This document shows, one piece after another, positions 54,210 to 63,723 of a DNA stretch of 64,000 nucleotides. This stretch comes from Phytopseudomonas seleniipraecipitans. GTDB lineage: Bacteria > Pseudomonadota > Gammaproteobacteria > Pseudomonadales > Pseudomonadaceae. The position numbers and the translations under genes were made by a program. The stretch covers positions 114,067 through 178,066 of the forward strand of contig NZ_FNBM01000011.1 of the NCBI RefSeq assembly GCF_900102335.1, written 5' to 3'. Below the pieces are notes generated by a model. That model was not told where the DNA came from. It saw only the letters and a program-made list of their open reading frames with translations, and searched no databases. How positions within the stretch are numbered: the stretch's first letter is position 1; the number at the start of each line of letters is the position of its first letter.

Positions 54210-55519
54210 ATCCCAGACTGGCAGCCGCCCGCGCTTTGGCCGCGGTACTTGAAGGCAAGGCGTCGCTGGGCAGTAGCCTGCCGCCGCTCCTCGACAAGGT
54301 CGAGGCCCGCGACCGTGGCCTCGCCCAGGACCTGGCGTTCGGTGCCGCACGCTGGCAACCGCGCCTGGCGCTGATCGCCGACAAGTTGCTGCGCAAGCCC
54401 TTTAAGGACGGCGACCGCGACCTCGAAGCACTGCTGCTGATCGGCCTGTACCAGCTGTTCTATACGCGCATCCCCGCCCACGCGGCGATCGGCGAGACAG
54501 TCGGCTGCGTCGACAAGCTGAAAAAGACTTCGGCCAAGGGCCTGCTCAATGCAGTGCTGCGCAATGCTCAGCGCGACAGCGACAGCCTGCTCAAAGAGCT
54601 GGACCGTGACCCAGTGCTGCACACCGCCCATCCGCGCTGGCTGCAGAAGCAGCTCAAAGCATTCTGGCCCGAGCACTGGCAGGCGATTTGCGCCGCCAAC
54701 AACGCTCACCCGCCGCTGATTCTGCGGGTTAACCAGCGTCACGGCAGCCGTGACGATTATCTCGCGCGCTTGCGCCAGGCCGGTTTCGAGGCCGAGCCCT
54801 GCTCCTTCAGCCATGACGGCATCCGTCTGCTGCAGGCCTGCGACGTGACGCTGCTGCCCGGCTTTGCCGAAGGCCACGTCAGCGTGCAGGACGAAGCCGC
54901 GCAGCTGGCCGCCGAGCTGCTGCAACTGGCGCCTGGCCAGCGTGTGCTGGATGCCTGCGCAGCGCCGGGCGGCAAGACCTGTCACCTGCTCGAAGCTGAG
55001 CCAGGGCTCAGCGAAGTGGTCGCCGTGGACCTGGAAGCCAAGCGCCTGCTGCGCGTACGCGACAACCTCGACCGTCTGCGGCTCGACGCCACGCTGATCG
55101 CCGCCGATGGCCGAGATACCGCCGCCTGGTGGGATGGCAAGCCATTCCAGCGCATCCTCCTCGATGCGCCCTGCTCCGCCACGGGCGTGATTCGTCGCCA
55201 CCCGGATATCAAGCTGACCCGCAAGCCCGACGACATCCCGGCGCTGGCCGCGCTGCAAGGCGAGCTGCTCGATGCGCTGTGGCCGACCCTGGAGGTCGGC
55301 GGCATCCTGCTCTATGCCACGTGCTCGACCCTGCCGACGGAAAACACCGAGGTGATCGAGGCGTTTCTAGCCCGCACGCCGGGTGCCCGCGAACTCGACA
55401 TCCTCGGGCCGTTCGGCCTCAAGCAACCCCACGGCCGGCAGCTGCTCGCCCAGCAGGACGGCCACGATGGCTTCTACTATGCCAAGCTGATCAAGATCGC
55501 TGCAGGAGCCACCCGATGA
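54206..55519 (+). CDS. rsmB: 16S rRNA (cytosine967-C5)-methyltransferase RsmB
   Basis: A 437-residue SAM enzyme. An N-terminal NusB-like RNA-binding domain (AARALAAVLEGKASLGSSLP) is joined to a C-terminal Rossmann methyltransferase with VLDACAAPGGKTCHLLE, LLDAPCSATGVIRRHPDIK (first catalytic Cys) and YATCSTLPTEN (nucleophile Cys). ATG overlaps the fmt stop (ATGA). Confidence 0.97.
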   Translation: MNPRLAAARALAAVLEGKASLGSSLPPLLDKVEARDRGLAQDLAFGAARWQPRLALIADKLLRKPFKDGDRDLEALLLIGLYQLFYTRIPAHAAIGETVGCVDKLKKTSAKGLLNAVLRNAQRDSDSLLKELDRDPVLHTAHPRWLQKQLKAFWPEHWQAICAANNAHPPLILRVNQRHGSRDDYLARLRQAGFEAEPCSFSHDGIRLLQACDVTLLPGFAEGHVSVQDEAAQLAAELLQLAPGQRVLDACAAPGGKTCHLLEAEPGLSEVVAVDLEAKRLLRVRDNLDRLRLDATLIAADGRDTAAWWDGKPFQRILLDAPCSATGVIRRHPDIKLTRKPDDIPALAALQGELLDALWPTLEVGGILLYATCSTLPTENTEVIEAFLARTPGARELDILGPFGLKQPHGRQLLAQQDGHDGFYYAKLIKIAAGATR

Positions 55520-56889
55520 AGATCATCATCCTTGGCGCCGGCCAGGTTGGCGGCACCCTCGCCGAGCACCTGGCCGGCGAGGCGAACGACATCACCGTGG
55601 TCGACACCGATGGCGACCGCCTGCGCGTGCTCAGTGATCGCCTCGATATCCGAACCGTACAAGGCAAGGGCTCATTCCCGACCGTGTTGCGCCAAGCCGG
55701 CGCCGACGATGCCGACATGCTGGTGGCGGTCACCAACAGCGACGAAGTCAACATGATCGCCTGTCAGGTGGCCTACACCCTGTTCCATACGCCGACCAAG
55801 ATCGCCCGCGTACGCGAACCGGCTTACCTGACCCGCACCGGGCTGTTCGACAACGAAGCGATCCCGATCGACGTGCTGATCAGCCCCGAGCAGGTGGTGA
55901 CCAACTACATCAAGCGCCTGATCGAATACCCCGGTGCGCTGCAGGTCATCGACTTCGCCGACGGCAAGGCGCAGCTGGTGGCGGTTCGCGCTTACTACGG
56001 CGGCCCGCTGGTCGGACAGCAACTGCGCCAGCTGCGCGAGCACATGCCCAACGTCGACACGCGGGTGGCGGCGATCTTCCGCCGTGATCGGGCGATCATG
56101 CCGCAGGGCGATACGGTGATCGAGGCCGATGACGAGGTGTTCTTCATCGCCGCCAAAGCCGATATCCGCGCGGTGATGAGCGAGATGCGCCGCCTCGAGG
56201 AAGGTTACAAACGTGTGGTCATCGCCGGCGGCGGCAACATCGGCGAGCGCCTGGCCGAAGCCATCGAAAGCCGTTACCAGGTGAAGATCATCGAGATGAA
56301 TCCGGCCCGCTGCCGCTATCTCTCGGAAAGCCTGGAAAGCACCATCGTGCTGCACGGCAGCTCCTCCGACCGCGACCTGCTGGTGGAAGAGAACATCAAG
56401 GATGCCGATATCTTCCTGGCCCTGACCAACGACGACGAAGCCAACATCATGTCGTCGCTGCTGGCCAAACGCCTCGGCGCGCGCAAGGTGATGACGCTGA
56501 TCAACAACCCGGCCTACGTCGACCTGATCCAGGGCGGCGAGATCGATATCGCCATCAGCCCGCAGCTAGCCACCATCGGCAGCCTGCTGACCCATGTGCG
56601 CCGTGGCGATATCGAAAGCGTGCACTCGCTGCGCCGTGGCGCTGCCGAAGCCCTCGAGGTGATCGCCCACGGTGACGGTCGCTCAAGCAAGGTGGTCGGC
56701 AAGGCGATCAAGGACATCTCGCTGCCGTCGGGCGCCAGCATCGGCGCGATCATCCGCGATGACCGGGTGCTGATCGCCCACGACGTGTCGGTCATCGAGT
56801 CCGGCGACCATGTGATCCTGTTTCTCATGGACAAGAAGCACATCCGCGATGTCGAACGCTTGTTCCAGGTCGGCCTGACCTTCTTCTAA
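55516..56889 (+). CDS. trkA: Trk potassium uptake regulator TrkA
   Basis: A 457-residue peripheral membrane protein controlling Trk potassium channels. It contains two RCK units, each with an NAD-binding TrkA-N domain (MKIIILGAGQVGGTLAEHL at residue 1; VVIAGGGNIGERLAEAIE near residue 234) followed by a TrkA-C domain. The ATG overlaps the rsmB stop (ATGA), continuing a coupled fmt-rsmB-trkA operon. A longer frame from 55129 is a shadow of rsmB. Confidence 0.97.
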   Translation: MKIIILGAGQVGGTLAEHLAGEANDITVVDTDGDRLRVLSDRLDIRTVQGKGSFPTVLRQAGADDADMLVAVTNSDEVNMIACQVAYTLFHTPTKIARVREPAYLTRTGLFDNEAIPIDVLISPEQVVTNYIKRLIEYPGALQVIDFADGKAQLVAVRAYYGGPLVGQQLRQLREHMPNVDTRVAAIFRRDRAIMPQGDTVIEADDEVFFIAAKADIRAVMSEMRRLEEGYKRVVIAGGGNIGERLAEAIESRYQVKIIEMNPARCRYLSESLESTIVLHGSSSDRDLLVEENIKDADIFLALTNDDEANIMSSLLAKRLGARKVMTLINNPAYVDLIQGGEIDIAISPQLATIGSLLTHVRRGDIESVHSLRRGAAEALEVIAHGDGRSSKVVGKAIKDISLPSGASIGAIIRDDRVLIAHDVSVIESGDHVILFLMDKKHIRDVERLFQVGLTFF

Positions 56890-56899
56890 GGAGCCGTAA

Positions 56900-57220
56900 A
56901 TGAGCACCGAAGCACTGGAAAAGATGCTCGCCAAGGGTGTGGATAACTCGCTGCTGCGCTTCGGCCTGGGCAAAGGCTATCTGGATGCGGGCAATGCTGC
57001 CCAGGCGGCTGAGCATCTGCAGCGCTGTGTCGAGCATGATCCGCAGTATTCGGCGGCCTGGAAACTACTCGGCAAGGCTCACCAGGCGGCGGGCAATCCC
57101 GACGCAGCACGCAGCGCCTGGCAACGTGGCGTGCTGGCGGCCCAGGGCAAAGGCGACAAGCAGGCAGAGAAGGAAATGAGCGTATTCCTGCGCAAGCTGG
57201 ACAAGAGCGCTAGCGCCTGA
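56900..57220 (+). CDS. small tetratricopeptide-repeat protein
   Basis: A 106-residue soluble protein with two TPR-like units (about residues 17-50, LLRFGLGKGYLDAGNAAQAAEHL in part, and 51-85, AWKLLGKAHQAAGNPDAARSAW in part). AAGGAG lies 6 bases before the ATG. It follows trkA by 10 bp and is probably the last gene of the def-fmt-rsmB-trkA operon. Function unknown. Confidence 0.85.
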   Translation: MSTEALEKMLAKGVDNSLLRFGLGKGYLDAGNAAQAAEHLQRCVEHDPQYSAAWKLLGKAHQAAGNPDAARSAWQRGVLAAQGKGDKQAEKEMSVFLRKLDKSASA

Positions 57221-57232
57221 ATCACGACACAA

Positions 57233-57306
57233 CCCGTAGCCTGGGTTGAGCGCAGCGATACCCAGGTACCTTTTCCCGGGTGTCGCCGCGCTCGACCCAG
57301 GCTACG
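57233..57306. repeat. paired TAGCCTGGG-type inverted repeat
   Basis: Left half-unit CGTAGCCTGGGTTGAGCGCA then GCGATACCCAGG; right half-unit in inverse orientation ending CGACCCAGGCTACG. It could fold into a long stem and terminate both convergent transcripts, lying between the TPR gene and the LysR gene. Confidence 0.8.
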
Positions 57307-57326
57307 TAAAGCGGTGTGCAGCCTAC

Positions 57327-58226
57327 CTACTTCATCGCCTGCACTTCCCGAGTGAGCAGGTCGATGAAGGCCTGGGCCAGCGGCGAGCGCTCCTGCCGCC
57401 GCTTGACCAGCCACACCGCCGTGGTGGCATCAGCGTCGATCAGCGTCCGGAACACCACGCCGTCGATGCGGATGCGCCGGAACGAGGCAGGTAGCACGGA
57501 CACACCGAGGCCAGCCGCCACCAAGCCAATGATGGTCAGCGCTTCGTGGGCTTCCTGGGTGATTCGCGGGCTGAAGCCCGCCTGGCGGGCCAGGCTGAAC
57601 AACTGACCGTAAAGCCCCGAGCCGTAACTGCGTGGAAAGAACACGAACGGCTCGTCGGCCAGCTCGGCCAGCGCTAAACCCCGGTCTTGTTCACCCGCCA
57701 GCGGGTGACCGGCATGCAGCAGCGCCACCAAGGGCTCGCTGAGCAGTTCCACCGCGTCCAGTTCGGCGGGCAGCTCCAGCGGGCGGATCATGCCGATCTG
57801 CAGTTTCTTGTCGACCAGCGCCTGGCTGACCTGGCGACTGGTCATTTCCTGCAGGTTGAGGTGCACGGCCGGGAACGCCTGGCGAAAGGCGAACACGGCT
57901 CGCGGGATGATCGACACGAATGGTGCCGAGGCGGTGAAACCGATTTGCAGCTCACCGATCTCGCCCTGCTCGGCGCGGCGCACTACATCCACCGACTTGC
58001 TCACCTGCGCGAGCGTCTGGCGGGTTTCCTCGAGGAACAACCGGCCGGCGTCTGTAAGCGCTACGTGGCGGTTGGTGCGCTCGAACAGGCGCACCCCGAG
58101 CTCGTGTTCCAACGCCTGAATCTGCTGGCTGAGCGGCGGCTGGGAGATGCCCAGCAGCTCCGCGGCGCGACCGAAATGCAGCTCTTCGGCAACGGCTACG
58201 AAGTAGCGTAAGTGGCGCAGTTCCAT
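57327..58226 (-). CDS. LysR-family transcriptional regulator
   Basis: A 299-residue regulator with N-terminal winged helix-turn-helix (MELRHLRYFVAVAEELHFGRAAELLGISQPPLSQQI in part) and a periplasmic-binding-like effector domain from about residue 92. It is divergent from the MFS exporter gene, so it probably controls it and itself from the 171-bp intergenic region, which contains the near-palindrome AACCTATCGATTG near 58246. Effector unknown; the N-terminus resembles CatR/BenM-type regulators. Confidence 0.92.
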   Translation of the reverse strand: MELRHLRYFVAVAEELHFGRAAELLGISQPPLSQQIQALEHELGVRLFERTNRHVALTDAGRLFLEETRQTLAQVSKSVDVVRRAEQGEIGELQIGFTASAPFVSIIPRAVFAFRQAFPAVHLNLQEMTSRQVSQALVDKKLQIGMIRPLELPAELDAVELLSEPLVALLHAGHPLAGEQDRGLALAELADEPFVFFPRSYGSGLYGQLFSLARQAGFSPRITQEAHEALTIIGLVAAGLGVSVLPASFRRIRIDGVVFRTLIDADATTAVWLVKRRQERSPLAQAFIDLLTREVQAMK

Positions 58227-58397
58227 GTGGCCTCCATGAGTCGTATAACCTATCGATTGTGTCGAATTTTATATTGGAAAGAACTTGCCGGGCTATTTAT
58301 CCTTGTCACCATTCCCAATAACAACAACACCGATGCCGGCAGTCGCCCGAGCATGCGGCCGCGTTTGGCCTGGGAAATGAGTGTTAAAGAGGTCGTA

Positions 58398-59690
58398 ATG
58401 AGTCAGCCCGTTCCACACGCACCCAACGAGTGCGTGCCCGCCAGCTCCGAGGAGCCTGCCCCGCGTAGCGCTGTGGCAGAACCTGAGTACATTCAGAAAG
58501 GCACCCGCGCGTTTCTGCGCACCATTCTCGCCATGTGTTCCGGTGGTTTTGCCACCTTCGCCCTGCTCTATTGCGTGCAGCCGATGATGCCGATGCTGGC
58601 CCAGCAGTTCGCGCTCAGTGCCGCGCAAAGCAGCCTGGTCCTGTCCGTATCGACGATCACCCTGGCCATCGGCCTGCTGATCACCGGGCCGCTTTCCGAC
58701 GCGCTTGGGCGCAAACCGGTAATGGTCGTGTCGCTGCTTGCCGCGGCGCTGTTCACCGTGGGCAGCGCGCTGATGCCGACCTGGGAAGGCGTGCTGGTCA
58801 TGCGTGCTCTGGTCGGCCTGGCGCTCAGCGGCCTGGCTGCGGTAGCAATGAGTTACCTGAGCGAAGAAATCGACCCGCTGCACCTGGGCCTGGCCATGGG
58901 CGTGTACATCGGTGGCAACGCCATCGGTGGCATGAGCGGCCGCCTGCTCAGCGGCGTGTTGGTCGACTTCATGTCCTGGCACGCAGTGCTCGGCACCCTG
59001 GGCAGCCTCGGGCTGCTGGCCGGTGCGCTGTTCTGGCGGCTGCTGCCCGAGTCGCGCAACTTTCGCGCACGCTCGCTGCGCCCTCGCAGCCTGCTGCAGG
59101 GTTACACCTTGCAGTTTCGTGATGCCGGCCTGCCGTGGCTGTTCCTGCAGGGCTTCCTGCTCATGGGCGCCTTCGTCACGCTGTTCAATTACATCGGTTA
59201 CCGCTTGATCGAAGCGCCGTTCAAGCTCGATCAGACCAGCATCGGCCTGCTCTCGGTGGTCTACCTGTCAGGTATCTACAGCTCTGCGCAGATTGGCGCA
59301 CTGGCCGACAAGCTGGGCCGCCGCAAGGTGCTCTGGGTGGTTATCGGCCTGATGCTGGCCGGCCTGATACTGACGCTGTTCGACGTGCTGCCGGTGATTC
59401 TGCTCGGCATGCTGCTGTTCACCTTCGGCTTCTTCGGCGCCCACTCGGTATCGAGCAGCTGGATCGGCCGCCGCGCCACCCAGGCCAAGGGCCAGGCGTC
59501 GTCGCTGTACCTGTTCTGCTACTACCTGGGCTCCAGCGTCGCCGGCACCTTAGGCGGTGTGTTCTGGCAAGCCGCCGGCTGGGATGGCCTGGGCCTGTTC
59601 ATCGGCTCGCTGCTGCTGGTGTCCCTGGCCGTGGCGCTGCACTTGTCGCGCTTGCAAGCGTTGCCGATGACAATTCAATCGCGGGGTTAA
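58398..59690 (+). CDS. MFS transporter (YnfM-like drug/metabolite efflux)
   Basis: A 430-residue, twelve-helix major facilitator. The inter-helix motif GPLSDALGRKPVMV lies in loop 2-3 and ADKLGRRKVLWV at the equivalent position of the second half. A soluble N-terminal arm of about 40 residues precedes helix 1. ATG at 58398 follows AGAGG by 5 bases; an in-frame ATG at 58377 has no such site. The pairing with a divergent LysR gene suggests inducible export. Substrate unknown. Confidence 0.9.
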   Translation: MSQPVPHAPNECVPASSEEPAPRSAVAEPEYIQKGTRAFLRTILAMCSGGFATFALLYCVQPMMPMLAQQFALSAAQSSLVLSVSTITLAIGLLITGPLSDALGRKPVMVVSLLAAALFTVGSALMPTWEGVLVMRALVGLALSGLAAVAMSYLSEEIDPLHLGLAMGVYIGGNAIGGMSGRLLSGVLVDFMSWHAVLGTLGSLGLLAGALFWRLLPESRNFRARSLRPRSLLQGYTLQFRDAGLPWLFLQGFLLMGAFVTLFNYIGYRLIEAPFKLDQTSIGLLSVVYLSGIYSSAQIGALADKLGRRKVLWVVIGLMLAGLILTLFDVLPVILLGMLLFTFGFFGAHSVSSSWIGRRATQAKGQASSLYLFCYYLGSSVAGTLGGVFWQAAGWDGLGLFIGSLLLVSLAVALHLSRLQALPMTIQSRG

Positions 59691-59704
59691 GCCGCAGAAA
59701 TGAA

Positions 59705-59741
59705 AACACCGGCTACCTTCACAGGTCGCCGGCGTTTTTTG
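59705..59741 (+). terminator. intrinsic terminator after MFS gene
   Basis: ACACCGGC pairs imperfectly with GCCGGCGT and TTTTTTG follows, 15 bp after the stop. The loop is about 14 bases. Confidence 0.7.
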
Positions 59742-59784
59742 TTTGGGTTTTACAGGTAGTACCAAGGCTTTAAAAAGGTAGAGC

Positions 59785-59857
59785 GGTAGGGCGGATGACG
59801 CTTCATCCGTCCACCACGCCCTCTTGGTGGATGAAAAAATCGTCATCCACCCTACCG
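59785..59857. repeat. GTAGGGTGGA-type dispersed inverted repeat
   Basis: CGGTAGGGCGGATGACGCTT (left) and GATTTTTTCATCCACC-type inverse arm ending ATCCACCCTACCG (right). Lies between the convergent MFS and aminotransferase genes. Confidence 0.75.
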
Positions 59858-59869
59858 TTCAAGAGAGAC

Positions 59870-61246
59870 TCAAAGCACCTGGTCCGCCACCGCATCCACT
59901 GCGGCTTTGGCGATGGCGACGATCTCGTCTGCCTGCGCTTTGGTGAGGATCAACGGCGGTGCGAAACCGAGGATATCGCCGTGGGGCATGGCGCGGGCGA
60001 TCATGCCGCGCTCCAGGCAGGCTGCCGACACTTTTGGCCCGACCTTGAGCGCCGGGTCGAAGGGCGTGCGGGCGTCCTTGTCGGCCATGAACTCCAGCGC
60101 GGCGAGCATGCCGTCACCACGCACTTCACCGACCAGCGGATGCCCCTCGAACGTCTGGCGCAGTTGCGCGTTGAGGTAAGTGCCGACATCGGCAGCGTTG
60201 GCAGTGATGTTTTCCCGTTCGAGGATATCCAGGTTGGCCAGGGCTGCGGCGGCACAGATCGGATGGCCCGAGTAAGTCCAGCCGTGCCCCATGGCGCCGT
60301 CACGCGTCGAAGCGCTGTCGATCACGTTCCACACCTTCTCACCGACGATCACTGCTGAAAGCGGTGCATAGGCACTGGTCAGACCCTTGGCGGTGGTCAT
60401 CAGATCAGGCTTCATGCCGTAGCGCTGGCTGCCCATCTTGTCGCCAACGCGACCGAAGGCGCAGACCACTTCGTCAGCGATCAGCAGGATGTCGTATTTG
60501 TCGAGCACCGCCTGGATCGCCTGCCAGTAGCCCTTGGGCGGCACGATGATGCCGCCAGTGCCCATTACCGGCTCGCCGATGAATGCCGCGACCGTGTCCG
60601 CGCCTTCGGCAAGAATCAGTTTCTCCAGATCCTCGGCGCAATGGCGCACGAAGGCCGCTTCGTCCATGCCTGCCGGCGCCTTGTAAAAATGCGGGCAGGC
60701 GGCGTGCTTGATGTCCGCTGCTGGCAGGTCGAAATGCTGATGGAAGGCGGCCAAGCCGGTGAGGCTGCCGGTCATGATTCCCGAGCCATGGTAGCCACGC
60801 TGACGGGAGATGATCTTCTTCTTCAGCGGCCGGCCGAGCACGTTGTTGTAGTAACGCACCAGTTTGATCTGGGTTTCGTTGGCATCGGAGCCGGAGAGGC
60901 CGTAATAGACCTTCTTCATGCCTGCCGGCGCCCAGTCGATGATGCGGCTGGACAACTCGATGATCGCCTCGCTCGAGTGGCCCACATAGGTGTGGTAGTA
61001 GGCCAGCTCCTTGGCCTGCTTGTAGATCGCCTCGGCCACCTCGGTACGGCCGTAGCCGATGTTCACGCAGTACAGCCCGGCGAAGGCATCGAGGTATTCG
61101 CGGCCTTGGTGATCGCGGATGTGGACGCCGGACGCCCCGGTGATGATCTTGCCTGGCAGCTCGCCGCTGGCATGGTCATGGGCGTGGGTGGACGGGTGCA
61201 TGAAGTGGGCACGATCCTGTTCGAACAGCTTCTGGTAGTCGGTCAT
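59870..61246 (-). CDS. class III omega-aminotransferase
   Basis: A 458-residue PLP-dependent aminotransferase. PLP lysine K287 lies in MTTAKGLTSAYAPLSAV. Cofactor-binding SGSDANETQIKLVRYY and ILLIADEVVCAFGR are present. The ATG at 61246 follows GGAGAT by 6 bases; the ATG at 61258 lies within that site. Relatives use diamines, GABA or beta-alanine as amino donors to pyruvate. Together with the upstream aldehyde dehydrogenase it could convert an amine to an aldehyde and then to an acid; order of reaction and substrate are inferred. Confidence 0.92.
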   Translation of the reverse strand: MTDYQKLFEQDRAHFMHPSTHAHDHASGELPGKIITGASGVHIRDHQGREYLDAFAGLYCVNIGYGRTEVAEAIYKQAKELAYYHTYVGHSSEAIIELSSRIIDWAPAGMKKVYYGLSGSDANETQIKLVRYYNNVLGRPLKKKIISRQRGYHGSGIMTGSLTGLAAFHQHFDLPAADIKHAACPHFYKAPAGMDEAAFVRHCAEDLEKLILAEGADTVAAFIGEPVMGTGGIIVPPKGYWQAIQAVLDKYDILLIADEVVCAFGRVGDKMGSQRYGMKPDLMTTAKGLTSAYAPLSAVIVGEKVWNVIDSASTRDGAMGHGWTYSGHPICAAAALANLDILERENITANAADVGTYLNAQLRQTFEGHPLVGEVRGDGMLAALEFMADKDARTPFDPALKVGPKVSAACLERGMIARAMPHGDILGFAPPLILTKAQADEIVAIAKAAVDAVADQVL

Positions 61247-61290
61247 GGCGATCTCCATCGGATTCAGAGTAGGTAGTCGGGGGCAGGGCG

Positions 61291-62754
61291 TCAGTAACGC
61301 TGGCCCTGATGGTGGATGCAGAAATACTTGGTCTCGACGAAGGCTTCGAAGCCGTCGCTGCCGCCTTCACGACCCAGGCCGGAGGCCTTCATGCCGCCAA
61401 AGGGAATCGGGTGGCCGGTGAACTTGGTGCCGTTGACCGCGACCATGGCGTGCTCCAGCCGGCGGATCAGCGGCTGCACCACGTCCAGCCGGTTGGAACA
61501 GATGTAGGCGGCCAGCCCGTATTCGGTGTCATTGGCCATGGCCACAGCCTCGTCCAGCGTGTCGAAGGCGCGCACACCGGCGATGGGGGCAAAGTTCTCT
61601 TCACGATAGATGCGCATGGTGTCGGTGACATCGGCCAGCAGCGTCGGCTGCCAGAACCAACCGCCGAGAGCATGGGGTTCACCGCCAACCAGCAGGCGCG
61701 CGCCTTTCTCCAGAGCATCGGCGACGCGCTCGGCCGTCACATCCACGGCAGCCTGGTGCATCAACGGGCCGATGGCATGACGATCCTCCAGGCCGGGGCC
61801 GACGCTCAAACCACGCACAGCCTTGGCGAAGCGCTGCAGAAAGGCTTCGTAGACTGGGCGCTGCACCAGGATTCGGTTGGCGGCGCAGCAATCCTGACCG
61901 GAGGTCTGGAACTTGGCGTCCAGCGCGACCTGTACCGCGTGATCTAGATCGGCGTCGTCACAGACGATCAGCGGCGCGTTGCCGCCTAGTTCCAGCGCCA
62001 CCTTCTTTACATCCGTAGCAGCAGCCTGAAGCACCAGCTTGCCGACTCGGGTCGAGCCGGTGAAGCTCACCGAGCGAACGCGAGCATCGCTGACGAGGGT
62101 TTCCATGGCCATCTGCGGCTCACCGAGCACCACATTGAACACGCCGGCGGGGAAGCCCGCTTCCTCGGCCAACTGCGCCAGGGCGAAGGCAGAGTAGGGT
62201 GTTTCGTGGGCCGGCTTGACCACCACGGTGCAGCCCGCCGCCAGTGCGGCAGCGGCCTTGCGGGTAATCATCGCGCAGGGAAAATTCCACGGGGTGAGCA
62301 GGGCGCAGACGCCCACCGGCTCCTTCAAGGTGCCGAGGTGAGCGCCGGGAATATGGCTGGGAATGGTCTGCCCATAGAGGCGCCGCGCTTCTTCGGCGAA
62401 CCAGGGAATGAAGCTGGCGGCATAGCGGATCTCGCCACGGGCCTCCGCCAGGGGTTTGCCCTGTTCCTCGCTGAGAATGCGCGCCAGGTCTTCCTGATGC
62501 AGCAGGATCAGCTCGGCCCAGCGACGCAACAAAGCGCCGCGATGTTCCAGGCTCTGGTCACGCCAGGCGCCGAAAGCACGCTGGGCGGCATCCACGGCAG
62601 CGACGATCTGGGGCTGGCCAAGCATCGGCACATGGCCGATCGCGCTGCCGTCGGCAGGATTTTGCACGGCAACACTGGAGCCGTCGTCACTGTGTACCCA
62701 GTGGCCATCGATGTAGCACAGCGATTTGAACAGCAGGGGATGGTCGAGGGGCAT
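61291..62754 (-). CDS. NAD(P)-dependent aldehyde dehydrogenase, GabD-like
   Basis: A 487-residue aldehyde dehydrogenase of the succinate-semialdehyde dehydrogenase group. Active-site residues: N157 in TPWNFPCAM, E255 in ALELGGN and C289 in GQDCCAANR. Cofactor motif FTGSTRVGK is intact. The C-terminus PFGGMKASGLGREGG is typical. It is first in a two-gene operon with the aminotransferase (44-bp gap), suggesting use of a semialdehyde from GABA or a related amine. Exact substrate not determined. Confidence 0.92.
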   Translation of the reverse strand: MPLDHPLLFKSLCYIDGHWVHSDDGSSVAVQNPADGSAIGHVPMLGQPQIVAAVDAAQRAFGAWRDQSLEHRGALLRRWAELILLHQEDLARILSEEQGKPLAEARGEIRYAASFIPWFAEEARRLYGQTIPSHIPGAHLGTLKEPVGVCALLTPWNFPCAMITRKAAAALAAGCTVVVKPAHETPYSAFALAQLAEEAGFPAGVFNVVLGEPQMAMETLVSDARVRSVSFTGSTRVGKLVLQAAATDVKKVALELGGNAPLIVCDDADLDHAVQVALDAKFQTSGQDCCAANRILVQRPVYEAFLQRFAKAVRGLSVGPGLEDRHAIGPLMHQAAVDVTAERVADALEKGARLLVGGEPHALGGWFWQPTLLADVTDTMRIYREENFAPIAGVRAFDTLDEAVAMANDTEYGLAAYICSNRLDVVQPLIRRLEHAMVAVNGTKFTGHPIPFGGMKASGLGREGGSDGFEAFVETKYFCIHHQGQRY

Positions 62755-62886
62755 GGCGATGTCTCCGGGCCGGTGGGCGTGGGAGACATGCTAAAGAAGG
62801 GCGGCCTGGTATTTTTCCCAAGCCGGGGTGGCGCTACCGCAGTTTTTTCTGAAGACGCCGGACAGGCAGTTGGTTTTTGCCGCCAG

Positions 62887-63537
62887 TCAGGCAGATACGC
62901 TGCGCTGCGGAAGACGCCGCACGATGGCGCTGAGCAGCATGCCGTACAGCGGCACGAACAGAATCAGGCTGATGGCCAGCTTGATCACGTAATCCACCGT
63001 GGCAATTTCCAGCCAGTTGGCGGCCATGAACGGATCGTCACTGCGCCAGAACGCCACCGAGAAGAACAGGAAGGTATCCAGCAGGTTGCCGAAGATCGTC
63101 GACGCCGTAGGAGCGATCCACCACTGGCGCATACGTCGCAGACGGTCGAACACCTGAATATCCAGCAACTGGCCGAAGGCGTAGGCGAGGAAACTGGCCA
63201 AGGCGATGCGGAACACGAACAGATTGAATTCGCCGAGCGCCGCCACGCCACCGAAGGCACCTTCATGAAACAGTACGGAAACGATGTAGGAGGCGACCAG
63301 CGCCGGCAGCATCACCCGGGCGATCACCACGCGTGCAGAATGCTTGCCGATCAACCTGACGGTCAGGTCGGTGGCCAGGAAGATGAACGGGAAGCTGAAC
63401 GCGCCCCACGTGGTGTGCCAGCCGAACAGGGTGATCGGCAGCTGCACCAGGTAGTTGCTGGCAATGATGATGAGAATGTGAAACGCGATCAGCGCAGCCA
63501 ATACGGCGCGACTGACCGATGCAGGAAGCAGGGTCAT
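62887..63537 (-). CDS. yhhQ: queuosine precursor transporter YhhQ
   Basis: A 216-residue inner-membrane protein of the COG1738 family that imports preQ0/preQ1-type 7-deazaguanines for tRNA queuosine. Six hydrophobic helices; family segments include SFPFIFLATDLTVRLIG, FRIALASFLAYAFGQLLDIQVF (in part) and PTASTIFGNLLDTFLFF. ATG at 63537 with AAGGA 6 bases upstream, the site lying inside a preQ1 aptamer, which supports the function. Confidence 0.94.
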   Translation of the reverse strand: MTLLPASVSRAVLAALIAFHILIIIASNYLVQLPITLFGWHTTWGAFSFPFIFLATDLTVRLIGKHSARVVIARVMLPALVASYIVSVLFHEGAFGGVAALGEFNLFVFRIALASFLAYAFGQLLDIQVFDRLRRMRQWWIAPTASTIFGNLLDTFLFFSVAFWRSDDPFMAANWLEIATVDYVIKLAISLILFVPLYGMLLSAIVRRLPQRSVSA

Positions 63538-63543
63538 GGCATG

Positions 63544-63576
63544 TCCTTTTTCGTGAAATGGGGTTAGGGAACCCAT
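63544..63576 (-). promoter_or_regulatory. preQ1-I riboswitch in front of yhhQ
   Basis: On the minus strand the stem ATGGG (63576-63572) pairs with CCCAT (63562-63558) around loop TTCCCTAAC, followed by the A-rich tail TTCACGAAAAAGGA. This reproduces the compact H-type pseudoknot aptamer known from Thermoanaerobacter (stem CUGGG/CCCAG, loop ending UAAC, tail UUAACAAAACAAGG). The tail contains the AAGGA ribosome site, so ligand binding should hide it and lower yhhQ translation. Confidence 0.9.
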
Positions 63577-63723
63577 TGCCGCGACCGACATGGCCGCGAG
63601 CGGCGCGCAGTGTACCGCCTGCGCCCACACCAGGACAGCCCGCCCGCCGGATGGCAGACGGCTTCATCGGGTGGCGGCTTGGTGGCGGGAGCGGCCGTTC
63701 ACGATCGTGGGAGGGGCTCTAGG

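Noticed and set aside
58227..58397. Upstream extension of the MFS gene to 58212
   Set aside because: The added residues have no family character and overlap the LysR start; AGAGG supports 58398.
62206..63567. 453-codon plus-strand frame
   Set aside because: Antisense to the aldehyde dehydrogenase and yhhQ, His/Gln/Arg-rich shadow composition.
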